Shown: positions 41,762 to 53,098, counted from the stretch's first letter. The stretch: DNA of 64,000 nucleotides from Candidatus Zymogenaceae bacterium (GCA_016933535.1 JAFGAS010000025.1:41145-105144), one strand, 5' to 3'. Numbers and translations: made by a program. Notes: a model not told the origin generated them from the sequence alone.

Positions 41762-42388
41762 ATGCTGGAATCTCGAAAGATTCCTAACTCGTTTCTCCAT
41801 TTCACGCTCAGGGCCATCCACGATATCATGGGGGGCAACGGCCTGAATTCGATCCTGAACATGACGGGACTCTCAAAATTCAGGGACAACTTTCCGCCGA
41901 ACAACGAAGAGATCGAGTCCGAAGCCGCTGATATCGGAAGGCTCGTAAAGGGGGCGATGGACCTGATCGGACAAAACGGCGTCAAGGCGATCCTGAAGAA
42001 CGCGGGACACAGGGGCTATCGGATGTCCCTGGACGAGAATCCCGAACTCATGAATGCCATGGCCGCCGAGTTGAAGAAGCTTCCGACCGACCGGGAACGG
42101 ATCGCCTCCCTCATGGGGGCGATTACCTACGATTCAAACCGGATATTCGGGGAACAACACCAGGAACTGGTCGCCCTTGAGGACGGTTTCGAGGTGAGAA
42201 TCGCCGAATGCGAGTGGTGCTGGGGCATTACCGGGATGGGCGGGCCCGTTTGTTTCGCGGAATTGGGTCTGGAGGAAGAGGCGATATTCTGGGCGACGGA
42301 AAAACATTACGACATAACGGAGATCGCCTGTCGGGCCATGGGCGCCGAGCGCTGTATCTTTCGCATTGCGGGCCGGCCGCGGGATTGA
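41762..42388 (+). CDS. V4R domain protein
   Basis: A 208-residue protein with a C-terminal V4R (4-vinyl reductase-like) domain, recognised by ECEWCWGITGMGGPVCFAELG, then EIACRAMGAERCIFRIAG; the conserved cysteines may bind zinc. The N-terminal half (GLNSILNMTGL) is helical. Such proteins serve as small-molecule sensors or tetrapyrrole/aromatic binding modules. Its distance of 18 nt from the sulfatase suggests co-expression. Confidence 0.75.
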   Translation: MLESRKIPNSFLHFTLRAIHDIMGGNGLNSILNMTGLSKFRDNFPPNNEEIESEAADIGRLVKGAMDLIGQNGVKAILKNAGHRGYRMSLDENPELMNAMAAELKKLPTDRERIASLMGAITYDSNRIFGEQHQELVALEDGFEVRIAECEWCWGITGMGGPVCFAELGLEEEAIFWATEKHYDITEIACRAMGAERCIFRIAGRPRD

Positions 42389-42454
42389 TGACCGCCGCGA
42401 TAGGGCGCCCCCGCGGACCCTTATCCGGTTACTATCCGTCCCGTCTCCGTGTGG

Positions 42455-44617
42455 TCAGCCGGCCATATTCGATCCCGGACTGCGAATGAACGCCGCGATG
42501 CGATCGAAGAGCTCGTCGCCGCCCCGATAGACGATCCCGTGATAGGGACTCTCCACCAGGACGACCTCCCTGACTTCCGATGAAATCGCATCGCGATACT
42601 CATAGGCGCCCTCGGTGTCGACGGCGGGGTTGTCCCCGCCCTGTATAATGAGCGCCGGCACGGTTACGGCCGGAAGCTTGGCCGTGACCTCCCGAATCAG
42701 GACGTGGATTTGATACATCCCGTGTGCCGGATTTCGGGGGTACGTGAAGTGGGGATTTTCCGATTCTTTGTTCGTAAACTCGATCGGCCTGTCTTTTATT
42801 CGCATCTTTCTGAAGAGATGGTCGGCCGCATCAACGAGGGGAGCCGTCGCCCCATACCGGCCGGTCGGGCGCATGGCCGCCGAAATTGAAATAACGCCGG
42901 AAAGCCTCGGAGGATTCTGAGCCGCCAGCAGCCATCCCAGAAGCCCCCCCATACCAAATCCACAGACAAATATCCGCTGGACCATCCGGGAGAGGATCGT
43001 GTACCCGTAGCGCACCGAGTAATACCAGTCATGCCGCGTCCTGGATACGAGATCAAGGGCGGATGTCCCGTGGCCCGAAAGGCGGGCATTATATACCGTG
43101 ATACCCCGGTGCGTAAGGTGTTCCAGGAGGGGCCGCATTTGTTCGGGGGACGCCAGGTACCCGTGAACCAACAGGACCCCGAGCTTCGAATCGGCGAAAT
43201 TGAACCCGGGCATCCCGAATTGCATCTCCCGGGACTCATCCTGATCGTAGAATTGGGAATAGTCCGCCAGATAACGCTCGCGGTCGCCCTCGATGAGCGC
43301 CCTGGTCGTTTGTTCGTGCAGCGCGCGCGGGCCGATCTTCAAGGCCGCGTCGACGGCTTTGGTTGCCTCCGTCAACGGTTCGATCTCGTTATTTATGACC
43401 TCGATGGTATTCAGGAGCCTGATATCGTGAAACCCGTGGGGCCATTTAAACTCCTTCTCCTTGATAACGAGGTCTTCCCCGTTCCTTTCGAGAAGTCCCT
43501 CGCGGATTCCCATAGACAGGAAATCATCGAGGAGTGACTCCCCCCAGACGACCATCGCGTGGGGATTATCCGCGATAGTATTGTGGCAGGCGATATGGGG
43601 TATCTCCCGTATCGTGAGGGCCGCCGCAAAGACACGTTCCTTGATATCCTCCCACGGCTCCCGATACCGCCGGCGGGCCGTCATGGAAAAGAGGAGCCGG
43701 GAGACGAGGTGATCGGGATTGACGGTGACCAGCTCGTAGATCTCCTTCATGTAGTCGGTCATCATTGCCTTGACGGCCCGGGAAAAGGCGCCGGTTTGTT
43801 GGCCACGGAAGACCGGGGAGTAGTCTTTCTCGCTCAGCCAGGCGGCATACGACACGGTTGCCTTCGGGATGCCGAAGTTTATGGTAATCTCAACTCCCGA
43901 TTTCAGGAAGGAGCTTTCCACCATGAGTTCCTCCCTGAATCGCTTGGGGAGCACCCCCTTGGTCAATATCTGCACCGCCCGCTCGACGGTCTGGATAAAT
44001 CCGTTCCTGACAAAGCGCTGCGGCCAGTAGGTAATATTGACCGGAACGATCCTGACCTCAAAGGGCGAAAGGCTTTCCAGGTCAAAAATTTTCGTGAGCC
44101 GGTACCGCTCGGCAAAATCGCTCACTATGCCGGCGGCCAGCTGTGCCTTGAGGGCAATAACCGCGGCTCCCGTGTGGGGAGGCCGGTGGATATCCGTATC
44201 GGGATCGTGGAGCAGGAAGCGGCGGGCGCTCAGCACCTTGCGGTCCTTGACCATCTCACCTTCCGGAAAGATGATCCAGCTCTCGCCGGAAAGCAGGCTC
44301 TTGACGGCTACCGTGTCCCGATCGGGGATGTTGACAGGCACGGAGCCTACGGCCTCCATGAACCGTCTCGGCAGCGACTCGAAGACATAACGGGCGGTAA
44401 GCGAGCGGGGGGTAACCCCGAGCCGCTTCTCGATAATATAGGGAAGGAGGATCGTTTCGATCCGGGTGTAGTGGTTACAGACGAAGATCACCGATTTGGG
44501 GGGAATCCGCTCGATCCCGTTGACCGTGATGATTACGCCGGTCAGTTTCAATACTCCGGTAATCAGAAAATCGAGAATGCGGGTGGTAATCGAGCTTATC
44601 TTCCTGAGATCGGGCAT
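42455..44617 (-). CDS. PlsC-like acyltransferase fused to alpha/beta hydrolase, hydrolase serine lost
   Basis: A 720-residue two-domain protein. The N-terminal part is a lysophospholipid-acyltransferase-like domain: CNHYTRIETILLP with H49-x4-E54 instead of H-x4-D, and IIFPEGE (117-121). The middle (about 300-470) is helical and unassigned. The C-terminal part is an alpha/beta hydrolase beginning LGVLLVHGYLASPEQMRPLL with acid (GGDNPAVD) and His (PYHGIVY), but the nucleophile elbow reads GFGMGG, with Gly555 where Ser should be. The hydrolase half is probably inactive. Paralog of the neighbouring gene, 79 nt upstream on the strand. Confidence 0.85.
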   Translation of the reverse strand: MPDLRKISSITTRILDFLITGVLKLTGVIITVNGIERIPPKSVIFVCNHYTRIETILLPYIIEKRLGVTPRSLTARYVFESLPRRFMEAVGSVPVNIPDRDTVAVKSLLSGESWIIFPEGEMVKDRKVLSARRFLLHDPDTDIHRPPHTGAAVIALKAQLAAGIVSDFAERYRLTKIFDLESLSPFEVRIVPVNITYWPQRFVRNGFIQTVERAVQILTKGVLPKRFREELMVESSFLKSGVEITINFGIPKATVSYAAWLSEKDYSPVFRGQQTGAFSRAVKAMMTDYMKEIYELVTVNPDHLVSRLLFSMTARRRYREPWEDIKERVFAAALTIREIPHIACHNTIADNPHAMVVWGESLLDDFLSMGIREGLLERNGEDLVIKEKEFKWPHGFHDIRLLNTIEVINNEIEPLTEATKAVDAALKIGPRALHEQTTRALIEGDRERYLADYSQFYDQDESREMQFGMPGFNFADSKLGVLLVHGYLASPEQMRPLLEHLTHRGITVYNARLSGHGTSALDLVSRTRHDWYYSVRYGYTILSRMVQRIFVCGFGMGGLLGWLLAAQNPPRLSGVISISAAMRPTGRYGATAPLVDAADHLFRKMRIKDRPIEFTNKESENPHFTYPRNPAHGMYQIHVLIREVTAKLPAVTVPALIIQGGDNPAVDTEGAYEYRDAISSEVREVVLVESPYHGIVYRGGDELFDRIAAFIRSPGSNMAG

Positions 44618-44696
44618 GTTCCGATTTCCTTTTCAGTCGTCCGACCGTATGGGGTGTGTGCCGCAATCGTTGCGCACTTTTGCCCGGATGCCTATC

Positions 44697-46865
44697 TCAT
44701 GCCGATATCCAATGATGGGAGGGGACAACCCCCTGCGCGGGGTCGGTAATGAATCGATATATCCGGTCGAAGATGACGTCACTTCCCCGATAAATGATGC
44801 CGTGGTAGGGGCTGTCCACCCAGACCAGCCCCTTGGTCTTGGAGGCGATGGTGTCGTAATACTCCTCGGCGCTCTCCGGATCGACGGTTGGGTCTTTTCC
44901 CCCCTGTATGATGAGGGCCGGAGTCATGATTCGAGGCAGCTCTTTTCTGACGACCGATACCAGCTCGAGCAGCTGGTCTACCCCGTGAACGGGGTTCTTG
45001 AAATAGTTGATATGGGGATTCTCGGGGTGATTCGGGATAAACTCCACCGGGGTCTTACCCATGCCGAAGAGTTTCATGGTGTAGTCCACGAAATCGATAA
45101 ACGGAGCCAGGAACGAGGCCCGGCTCCTGAGTATCATGGCGGCCGATATCGAGACGATGCCCGCAAGCTTTGGGGGATTTGCGGCCGCCAGGTGCCACGA
45201 GAGCGCCCCTCCCATGGAAAAGCCGCAGATGAATATCTTATCGACCAGGGTTGTGAGAACGGTGTAGCCGATGCGGGCGGTGTAGAACCATTCCTCCCAG
45301 CTTCGGGTCGTCAGATCGTAGGGAGAGGTTCCGTGACCGGCCAGCCTCACGTTATAGACGGTAAGACCTTGGGCGGTCAGGTACTCATAGAGCGGGCGCA
45401 TCTCCTCAGGAGAGGCCATATAGCCGTGGACAAGCAGCACGCCCACCTTTTGACTGCCGATATGAAGCTTCGGCATCCCAAATCTCTTCTCCTTGGATTC
45501 CCCCTTTACATAGAACCGCGCCCAATCCATGACGTAGCGCTCTTGTTCTCCCGCGACGAGCCCCCGGGTTGCGGCCTCGGCCAGCGCCGGAGAGTCCAGG
45601 AAGAGCGTCTCCTCTATCGCCCGCGTGACATCCGTGAGGGGCTTGATCTCGTTGGTGATTACCTCGATCGTATTGAGAACCCGCGCCCCTTTGTAATAGT
45701 CGTGCCACTTTAATTCCCTTTTCTTAAGGGAGAGGCGGCCATCTTTCATTGCCATAAAGCCCTCCGCCTTTCCCATCTCGAAGAAGTTATCCAGGTGCGG
45801 CTCCCCTACGGCCACCAGGGATTCGGGGCGCTCCCGGATGATTTCATGAAAGGAGAGGTTGGGGATTCCCCGTATTCCGAGGGCCGCCAGATAGGTGCGC
45901 CGTTTCACGTCTTCCCACGTCTCGATGAGGACGTTCTTTTCAACCATGGTCGAGAGGAGCCGGGCGATCAGGTGATCGGGATTGATGGTGACGAGCCGGT
46001 ATATCTCCGTCATATAATCACTCGTCATTGCCTCCACCGCCCCGGAGAAGAAGGGATTTGAGATGTTCTTCTGAATCGGGTATGCCTCTTTTTCCGCCAG
46101 CCATACGGAATAGTGGGAGATCTTCTTGGGGGTGCCGAAGTTGACGGTAATCCGGGCCCCCTTGGAGAGGATCGAGCTTTCCAGGGTGAGCTTCTCTTCA
46201 TATCGGTGAGACTGCCCGCCTTTTTCAAGTTTGGAGAGGAGTTTTTTGATCCGCCGGGTCAGAAAGGTGTTGGAATAGCGGACGGGCCAGTAGGTGATGT
46301 TAACCGGGACGATCGTCACCTCGAGCGACGAGAGGGAATCGAGCCCGAAGACCTTCGTCAGATGATACTCCCGGATAAAGTCGTTCATGATCTTGGCGGC
46401 CATCTGTGCCTTGAGGCCGATGATCGAGGCCTCCGTCTGCGGTATTTCCACGGTCGGTTGATCGGTATCGGCCGGTGGTGCTCCGATTACGTCGCGGCCC
46501 AGTGTCCCCTCGGGGAATATGACCCAGCTCTCGCCGGAGATCAGGCTCTTGGCGGCGATATCGTCCAGATCCGGATGCGATACCGGCACCGAGCCGATCC
46601 CCTCCAGGAGCCTTTTGCCGACCGCATCGAAGACGTACTGGGACGTCAGAATGCGCGGGGTCTGCCGCTTGTCTCGGTAAATGGCATAGGGAACCAGCAG
46701 CGTTTCGGTCCGGGTGAAGTGGTTGGCAATATAAATGACCGATTGGTCGGGGACGAGTTCCAGCCCGTTGACCACGAGATCGACCCGGGCAAGCCGCAAT
46801 ATCCCGTCGATCACGTACCTCAGCGCGTTAACTCGAAATCGGCTAATAGATTTGAGGTCGGCCAT
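44697..46865 (-). CDS. PlsC-like acyltransferase fused to alpha/beta hydrolase, intact triad
   Basis: A 722-residue paralog of the adjacent protein with the same architecture: ANHFTRTETLLVPY (H49-x4-E54), VIFPEGTLG, a long helical middle, and a C-terminal hydrolase with VGVLLVHGYMASPEEMRP, nucleophile elbow GFSMGG (S549), GGKDPTVD and PYHGIIY. It could transfer acyl groups and hydrolyse a neutral ester in lipid synthesis or remodelling. It is the first gene of the pair, so both are likely translated from one message. Confidence 0.87.
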   Translation of the reverse strand: MADLKSISRFRVNALRYVIDGILRLARVDLVVNGLELVPDQSVIYIANHFTRTETLLVPYAIYRDKRQTPRILTSQYVFDAVGKRLLEGIGSVPVSHPDLDDIAAKSLISGESWVIFPEGTLGRDVIGAPPADTDQPTVEIPQTEASIIGLKAQMAAKIMNDFIREYHLTKVFGLDSLSSLEVTIVPVNITYWPVRYSNTFLTRRIKKLLSKLEKGGQSHRYEEKLTLESSILSKGARITVNFGTPKKISHYSVWLAEKEAYPIQKNISNPFFSGAVEAMTSDYMTEIYRLVTINPDHLIARLLSTMVEKNVLIETWEDVKRRTYLAALGIRGIPNLSFHEIIRERPESLVAVGEPHLDNFFEMGKAEGFMAMKDGRLSLKKRELKWHDYYKGARVLNTIEVITNEIKPLTDVTRAIEETLFLDSPALAEAATRGLVAGEQERYVMDWARFYVKGESKEKRFGMPKLHIGSQKVGVLLVHGYMASPEEMRPLYEYLTAQGLTVYNVRLAGHGTSPYDLTTRSWEEWFYTARIGYTVLTTLVDKIFICGFSMGGALSWHLAAANPPKLAGIVSISAAMILRSRASFLAPFIDFVDYTMKLFGMGKTPVEFIPNHPENPHINYFKNPVHGVDQLLELVSVVRKELPRIMTPALIIQGGKDPTVDPESAEEYYDTIASKTKGLVWVDSPYHGIIYRGSDVIFDRIYRFITDPAQGVVPSHHWISA

Positions 46866-47093
46866 TTATCACTCCCAGACTCTACTGCTTATCATAGCAT
46901 AAACGGAGAAAATGAAACGAAAAAAGACGATCGGGAGATCGGCGCTGAGTGAATAATTAAGCGAGTCCGCGGATGGGGAGGCGGGCCGCTGCCTTTACGA
47001 GACGAACAATGACGGCGGTTGCATCGAGGGCGAGCCTGTGCTATCCTATTGGCTTTGATATTCGAATACTTTCCTCATGGTGGAGACGACCCG

Positions 47094-47636
47094 ATGAGAA
47101 AGACGATCGTTATGGCCGCTGCCGCCATTTTTCTGTGTGCCGTGTCGGCCGCCGCCGGCGGCGAGCTTGTCGACACAAGGGTGGAGAAATTCGGCTATGC
47201 CGTTGCGATTCCCGTGGAGTTTTTTCTTGACGGAACGGTCTCCGACACGGCCGCCTGGACATACCTGCCCGATTCGTCGACCGTCCCGCCGGGACCGGCC
47301 CTCACCATCTGGGTCAACCGGGTACAGATCCAGACGCCGGGCTCGCGGCAGCTCTTTGATATCAACAAGAAATCGGACACGGACGCCGCAGGTGCGCCGG
47401 ACGCCCCGATAAAGGACCTCACAGTCCTGGATATCAGGGGCGGATACGGATATTGGTACAAGGAGTCCGACAAGACGGATCCCGCCGAGATCCACCGGTG
47501 GGTCGTGAAGGTGTTCGGCAACGGGGGGGTCTACATCCTCTGCTTTTCGGGTCCGTCGGCGGAATTTGCGGCGTGGGAACCCGTATTTGAGCGGGTCATC
47601 GGGAGTTTCACCTTGATTATAGGGAAGGCGGGGTAG
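47094..47636 (+). CDS. Secreted protein of unknown function
   Basis: A 180-residue protein with a clear signal peptide (residues 1-22, RKTIVMAAAAIFLCAVSAAA). The mature part has FGYAVAIPVEFFLDGTV and YWYKESDKTDPAEIHRWVVKVFGNGGVYILCFSGP, a beta-rich pattern suggestive of a PsbP/DUF1795-like fold. No function can be assigned. ATG 47094 with GGAGAC upstream is preferred to the earlier in-frame ATG at 47019. Confidence 0.65.
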   Translation: MRKTIVMAAAAIFLCAVSAAAGGELVDTRVEKFGYAVAIPVEFFLDGTVSDTAAWTYLPDSSTVPPGPALTIWVNRVQIQTPGSRQLFDINKKSDTDAAGAPDAPIKDLTVLDIRGGYGYWYKESDKTDPAEIHRWVVKVFGNGGVYILCFSGPSAEFAAWEPVFERVIGSFTLIIGKAG

Positions 47637-47958
47637 GATATATAATCGGCCCTGCGTTAAAACGCACCCGCTTATTCTCGGGCCGATCTGCCGGTCTCAT
47701 GTATATATAATACCCTTGACAGAAATATTGACCTCATTTACTATACGTTTAGACGTCCTTCCTGCGCCCTTTGAGGCGAGAATCCGCCAATAAGAAACCC
47801 GAGGAGGGTACCGGTAGTCAAGAAGAACAGCATTTCCCACGAATCCCGGGGGGATGTCCGCCGACAACAATTCCGATTCGGCGCCTCGGATATATAAACG
47901 AGGCGGCAATTGCCCCGGATCAGAATCACGTTGCCGCCAATTCTCTGGGAGGTATGCC
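47637..47958. other. Leader region of larA
   Basis: Holds a likely promoter (47716-47744) and a leader of about 200 nt. The leader contains a stem GCCTCG (47883-47888) / CGAGGC (47899-47904) around an A+T-rich loop. No gene seen. Confidence 0.5.
47716..47744 (+). promoter_or_regulatory. Promoter of larA
   Basis: TTGACA 47716-47721, 17 bp, TACTAT 47739-47744. Confidence 0.55.
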
Positions 47959-49185
47959 ATGAAACTCGAGCTTCCCGAGCTCCTCTGGTACGGGAACAAG
48001 ACGACCGTCATCGATTTTCCCGACGAATGGGAGGTGGCGTTCTCCAACATGCGGGGGGCGCGGCGGCCGCCGCTGACCACCGGCCAGATAGAACAGGCGA
48101 TAAAAGGCCCCATCGGCTCCCCCCCGCTTTCGGAGATCGCCCGGGGTAAGAAAACCGCCGTGATCGTCTTTGACGACATCACCCGGCCCACCCGTGTCTG
48201 GGAGATTGCCCCCATCGTCATTCGGGAGCTTACGGCCGGGGGGATAGACGAGCAGGACATCACCTTTGTCTGCGCCCTCGGAAACCACGGTGCCCATACC
48301 AACCACGAATTCAGAAAAAAGCTGGGCAACGACATCCTCGAAAAATTCCGCGTCTATAACCACAATCCCTATGAGCACTGCGACTATGTCGGCACGACCA
48401 GCAAGGGGACGAAGGTAATGGTCAACCGGGAGGTCATGGCCGCCGACGTAAAGATCGGGATCGGGTGTGTGACGGCCCACCCGCAGACCGGTTTTTCCGG
48501 CGGGGGCAAGATAATCCTGCCGGGCGTGGCCCATTACGACAGCTCGTCTCACTATCACATCGAGGTCTACGGTCAGGACCCGGCAAGCTGTGGGCTCGGA
48601 AACTATGATCGCAACATCATGCGCCTTAACATCGAAGAGGCTGCGCGCATGGCGGGGCTGGATTTTAAGATCGACGTAATCGTCAACGACCGGGGGGCCA
48701 CCACGGCGGTATTTGCCGGTGATTTTGTCGAGGCGTATAAGGAGTCGGTAAAGCTTGCCAAGGACGTCTACGCCGCCGAGCCGCGGCCCCGGGGAAACAA
48801 CCTGGTCGTCTGCAACGCCTTTGCCAAGGCCAACGAGATGGCCATTGCCATTCTTTGCGGGGGATTGGCGCTGGATAATTTTTCCGGAACGGTGGCGATC
48901 CTGGCAAACGCCCCGGAGGGCCAGGTGACCCACTACCTGCTTCGAAGCTTCGGGAGGAACCACGGTGGGCGCCAGTATCCGGTGGGTGTCATCCCGGCCT
49001 CGCTTGACGTTATTATCGTCACCCCCTATCCCGACCGCACGTTCGGCGATTGGGTGAAAAACCCCGAGGTGATTACCTGGACGAAGAGCTGGGATCAAAC
49101 GCTGGGGCTATTGAAGGAAAAATTCGGCGACGGCACGAAGGTGGGGGTGCTCCACGATGCCACGATGATGTATTTTGACTCATAG
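47959..49185 (+). CDS. larA: LarA-type nickel-pincer racemase (DUF2088)
   Basis: A 408-residue protein of the lactate racemase LarA family, which uses a nickel-pincer nucleotide cofactor to racemise or epimerise 2-hydroxy acids. It has the DDITRP loop (D72, D73, R76), ALGNHGAH (H110), AHPQTGFSGGGKIILPG with H174 and K184 (the cofactor-bearing lysine), and H200. ATG 47959 with GGGAGG upstream is preferred over an earlier ATG at 47854. larB, larC and larE are not in the window. An MFS transporter follows, suggesting uptake of the substrate hydroxy acid. Confidence 0.9.
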   Translation: MKLELPELLWYGNKTTVIDFPDEWEVAFSNMRGARRPPLTTGQIEQAIKGPIGSPPLSEIARGKKTAVIVFDDITRPTRVWEIAPIVIRELTAGGIDEQDITFVCALGNHGAHTNHEFRKKLGNDILEKFRVYNHNPYEHCDYVGTTSKGTKVMVNREVMAADVKIGIGCVTAHPQTGFSGGGKIILPGVAHYDSSSHYHIEVYGQDPASCGLGNYDRNIMRLNIEEAARMAGLDFKIDVIVNDRGATTAVFAGDFVEAYKESVKLAKDVYAAEPRPRGNNLVVCNAFAKANEMAIAILCGGLALDNFSGTVAILANAPEGQVTHYLLRSFGRNHGGRQYPVGVIPASLDVIIVTPYPDRTFGDWVKNPEVITWTKSWDQTLGLLKEKFGDGTKVGVLHDATMMYFDS

Positions 49186-49379
49186 AGGCACGAGTCCTGT
49201 GTGCCTTCCACGGACACCAGGGCCGTTTTCGGTGCGGTCATAGGCCATTATCGGCCGCGGGCACCGCTCTATACGATATTTCTTATAGCATGTCCCTACG
49301 ATTTGGAGGCGTATTTATCATATACGCCGAGTAATAGATGGTTTTTTAGAGAGGTCCAACAATGACATGACAGGCAACG

Positions 49380-49402
49380 TATAATAGAGTGCCAAAAGGC
49401 AC
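49380..49402 (+). promoter_or_regulatory. -10 box and hairpin before the MFS gene
   Basis: TATAAT at 49380-49385 and, directly after it, GTGCC-AAAA-GGCAC (49389-49402), then AGGAGG and ATG 49417. No good -35 was found. The hairpin could be an operator or 5' leader structure. Confidence 0.4.
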
Positions 49403-49416
49403 AAAGGAGGGACTAT

Positions 49417-50727
49417 ATGATCGATGAGAAAAAAGTGTCTTCCTCAAAGGATTTTGAGGTTACGCGCGGCTACGCCTACTACGTCTTCCTACTTCTTTTT
49501 CTTCTATATCTATTTAATTATGTCGATAGGATGGTCATCGCCTCGCTCTTTCCGTATCTCAAGGCCGATTGGGGACTGACCGACACCCAATGCGGTTGGT
49601 TTGCGTCGATCGTCACGCTGATGATGACGGTCTTTGTGTTTCCGGTTTCCCTTCTGATTGATCGCTGGAGCCGAAAGAAGGCGATCGCCATCATGGGAAT
49701 CCTGTGGGGATTTGCATCGGCGGCCTGCGCGGTCACGAGTAACTTCATCCAGCTCATCTTTGCCCGGTCGTTCGTCGGCATCGGCGAGGCGGCCTTTACC
49801 TCCGGGGGACACGCCATGATTGCCGCCTACTTCCCCGAGGAGAAACGCGCCACCATGAACGGGTTCTTTACCGCGGCCATTCCCATGGGGACGGCCATCG
49901 GCGTGATCCTGGGCGGCGTCATCGCCGAGACCCTCGGGTGGCGCTACGCCTTCGGGATCATGGCGATCCCGGGGATCATCGTGGCCGTCCTCTTTTTCTG
50001 GGTAAAGGACTATAAGACCGTGGCGATCATGAAAAAAGCCCAGACCGACACGGGCCTTCTACACGTCAAAATGAAACCCCTTGACATCGCCAAGGAATTC
50101 CTCCACACCCCTTCGGTCCTCTTTACCTATCTCGGCTACGTCGGCAACACCTTCGTGACGACGGCCCTCATGACGTGGCTGCCGAGCTACTACCACCGGG
50201 TGGATAATCTCCCGATGGATAAGGCCGGAATGAAGACGGCGGTCGTCTTCCTGCTTGCCATTGTCGGGGCCCCGATCGGCGGGTTGGTGATCGACAAACT
50301 GCGGAAACGGTGGCTCAACGCCCGGATGAGCATCCCGGCCCTTACCTCGCTTCTGGCGGGCCTTTTTGTCTTCATCGGGTTTTTCTTCTTTGTGGGAACG
50401 CCGCAATACATCTTTCTGTTGCTGTTCGGCTTTTTCGCGCCGATGTTTGCGGCCGGAGGGTCTGCGGTGACGCAGGACGTGGTGCACCCGGGGTTGCGGG
50501 CGTTCTCATACTCGTTGGCTCAGTTCTTCATGATGGCGCTGGGCTATACGCTTTCCCCGATCTTTGTTGGGGCGATCTCCGACCGCTACGACCTGTTGAC
50601 GGCCTTCCAATTTCTGCCCCTTTTCGCCCTTCTGGGAGCGATCGCATTCTTCATCGGATCATTCTACTACGTGCGGGACCTGCACAAGGTTGAGCGGGTA
50701 GTGCTCAAGGAGGAAGCGAAGAAATAA
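49417..50727 (+). CDS. MFS transporter
   Basis: A 436-residue permease with about 12 membrane helices. Motifs include LLIDRWSRKKAIAIMG (motif A, after helix 2), FARSFVGIGEAAFTSGGHAM and ETLGWRYAFGIMAIPGII. It resembles Spinster/carboxylate-type MFS proteins, so it may import a hydroxy acid or other organic anion. GGAGGG precedes ATG 49417. It lies 231 nt after larA in the same direction, suggesting a functional pair. Confidence 0.88.
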   Translation: MIDEKKVSSSKDFEVTRGYAYYVFLLLFLLYLFNYVDRMVIASLFPYLKADWGLTDTQCGWFASIVTLMMTVFVFPVSLLIDRWSRKKAIAIMGILWGFASAACAVTSNFIQLIFARSFVGIGEAAFTSGGHAMIAAYFPEEKRATMNGFFTAAIPMGTAIGVILGGVIAETLGWRYAFGIMAIPGIIVAVLFFWVKDYKTVAIMKKAQTDTGLLHVKMKPLDIAKEFLHTPSVLFTYLGYVGNTFVTTALMTWLPSYYHRVDNLPMDKAGMKTAVVFLLAIVGAPIGGLVIDKLRKRWLNARMSIPALTSLLAGLFVFIGFFFFVGTPQYIFLLLFGFFAPMFAAGGSAVTQDVVHPGLRAFSYSLAQFFMMALGYTLSPIFVGAISDRYDLLTAFQFLPLFALLGAIAFFIGSFYYVRDLHKVERVVLKEEAKK

Positions 50728-50760
50728 TCGATAGGATTCTGAAAGGATGATAATAGCGAG

Positions 50761-50793
50761 AAGGCCGGAGCGGTAACGCTCCGGCCTTTTTTT
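50761..50793 (+). terminator. Intrinsic terminator of the MFS gene
   Basis: Perfect 12-bp stem AAGGCCGGAGCG / CGCTCCGGCCTT, loop GTAA, followed by T run to 50793. Confidence 0.85.
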
Positions 50794-50920
50794 ATGCTGT
50801 AATGACCTACAAAGGGTCGTTCCCCTGTCCCGCTTCGCGCTCGCTTTTGGCCTTGCCTTGTCGTATTGCGGGCCTTCATTGAGCAGGCTGCCGGGGCACG
50901 AGGGACACGCGGTGAGGGGG

Positions 50921-51544
50921 CTATCCTTTCGGCTCTTTACCGTCACGGTAGACCGCGGCGATCCGCTTGTTCAGACACGCGATCCGTTCGGTCGACGGGC
51001 TCTGCTTTGCCTCCAGGATGATAGGCGAGTCGCCCCGGTAGGCGACGCACGAATCGAGCATCTGGGGCCGCGAGGCAAGAAACCACTTGGTCCGCTCTGC
51101 GGGCGTCATCTCGTCCAACAGGTCTCCGAAGGCCTCCCTGAGCGAGAGGTACTGCCCCTGGATAGAGGCGTGGCATGCCTCCATGACCAGGTTAGTCATG
51201 TGGGTGCAGCCGTCAGGGCCGCCGATGGCGTTTTCCATCCGCAGGGTCAATCCCTTCTTGATTTCGAGCCCGACGGCGCCGGGCAGCGCGGCCAGGCCCT
51301 CCCGGCAGCTCTCGTGGGGGACCCGGATTATGTGTCCCTGGATGCTGGTGATAACCATGCCGGGAATCGCGATATCGAGCACGACCGCCATCTCGTGGTA
51401 GTTATCGGCCATGTGGGCGGTGACGGTGATGAACCCGTCTGTGAGACGGATGTCGACGTTTTTCTTTCGATTGAAAACGACCGGCCCGTTGGGTGGGAGG
51501 CCCCCGGGCGGTTCGGCCTTATTGTTGTCGGATCGATTACTCAT
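50921..51544 (-). CDS. DUF2889 family protein
   Basis: A 207-residue protein of the DUF2889 family: VVFNRKKNVDIRLTDGFITV, GCTHMTNLVMEA (which fits the conserved GCTH motif), and SCVAYRGDSPI near the end. No biochemical function is known; members are often encoded near fatty-acid or benzoate-type CoA genes. Downstream of purA by 70 nt on the same strand, perhaps co-transcribed. Confidence 0.75.
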   Translation of the reverse strand: MSNRSDNNKAEPPGGLPPNGPVVFNRKKNVDIRLTDGFITVTAHMADNYHEMAVVLDIAIPGMVITSIQGHIIRVPHESCREGLAALPGAVGLEIKKGLTLRMENAIGGPDGCTHMTNLVMEACHASIQGQYLSLREAFGDLLDEMTPAERTKWFLASRPQMLDSCVAYRGDSPIILEAKQSPSTERIACLNKRIAAVYRDGKEPKG

Positions 51545-51614
51545 GGGATTGACGTATGCCTCTTGTATCCTCTCTTGAAAAGACGGCGGGTTCCGCCCGT
51601 GTGTAATGGGCCTC

Positions 51615-52925
<1,311 letters not shown>

Positions 52926-53098
52926 CTAATAAAAAAAATAATGCGCGCAGGCATCCCGATTATTGAGGGCAATCAGTATACCATACGCGCGGGGGGAGGT
53001 CAAAATGAAAACGGCTGATATCCCGTACCGACGCGTCCGGGCGTTAATACGTCCGGGCGCGTCGAAGGGCCCGTTGTTTTCAGCGTGATTATTCCCCT

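Noticed and set aside
53030..53063. GC-rich hairpin between serA and purA
   Set aside because: The 9-bp stem has one mismatch and no T run on either strand; only weak evidence for a terminator or attenuator.
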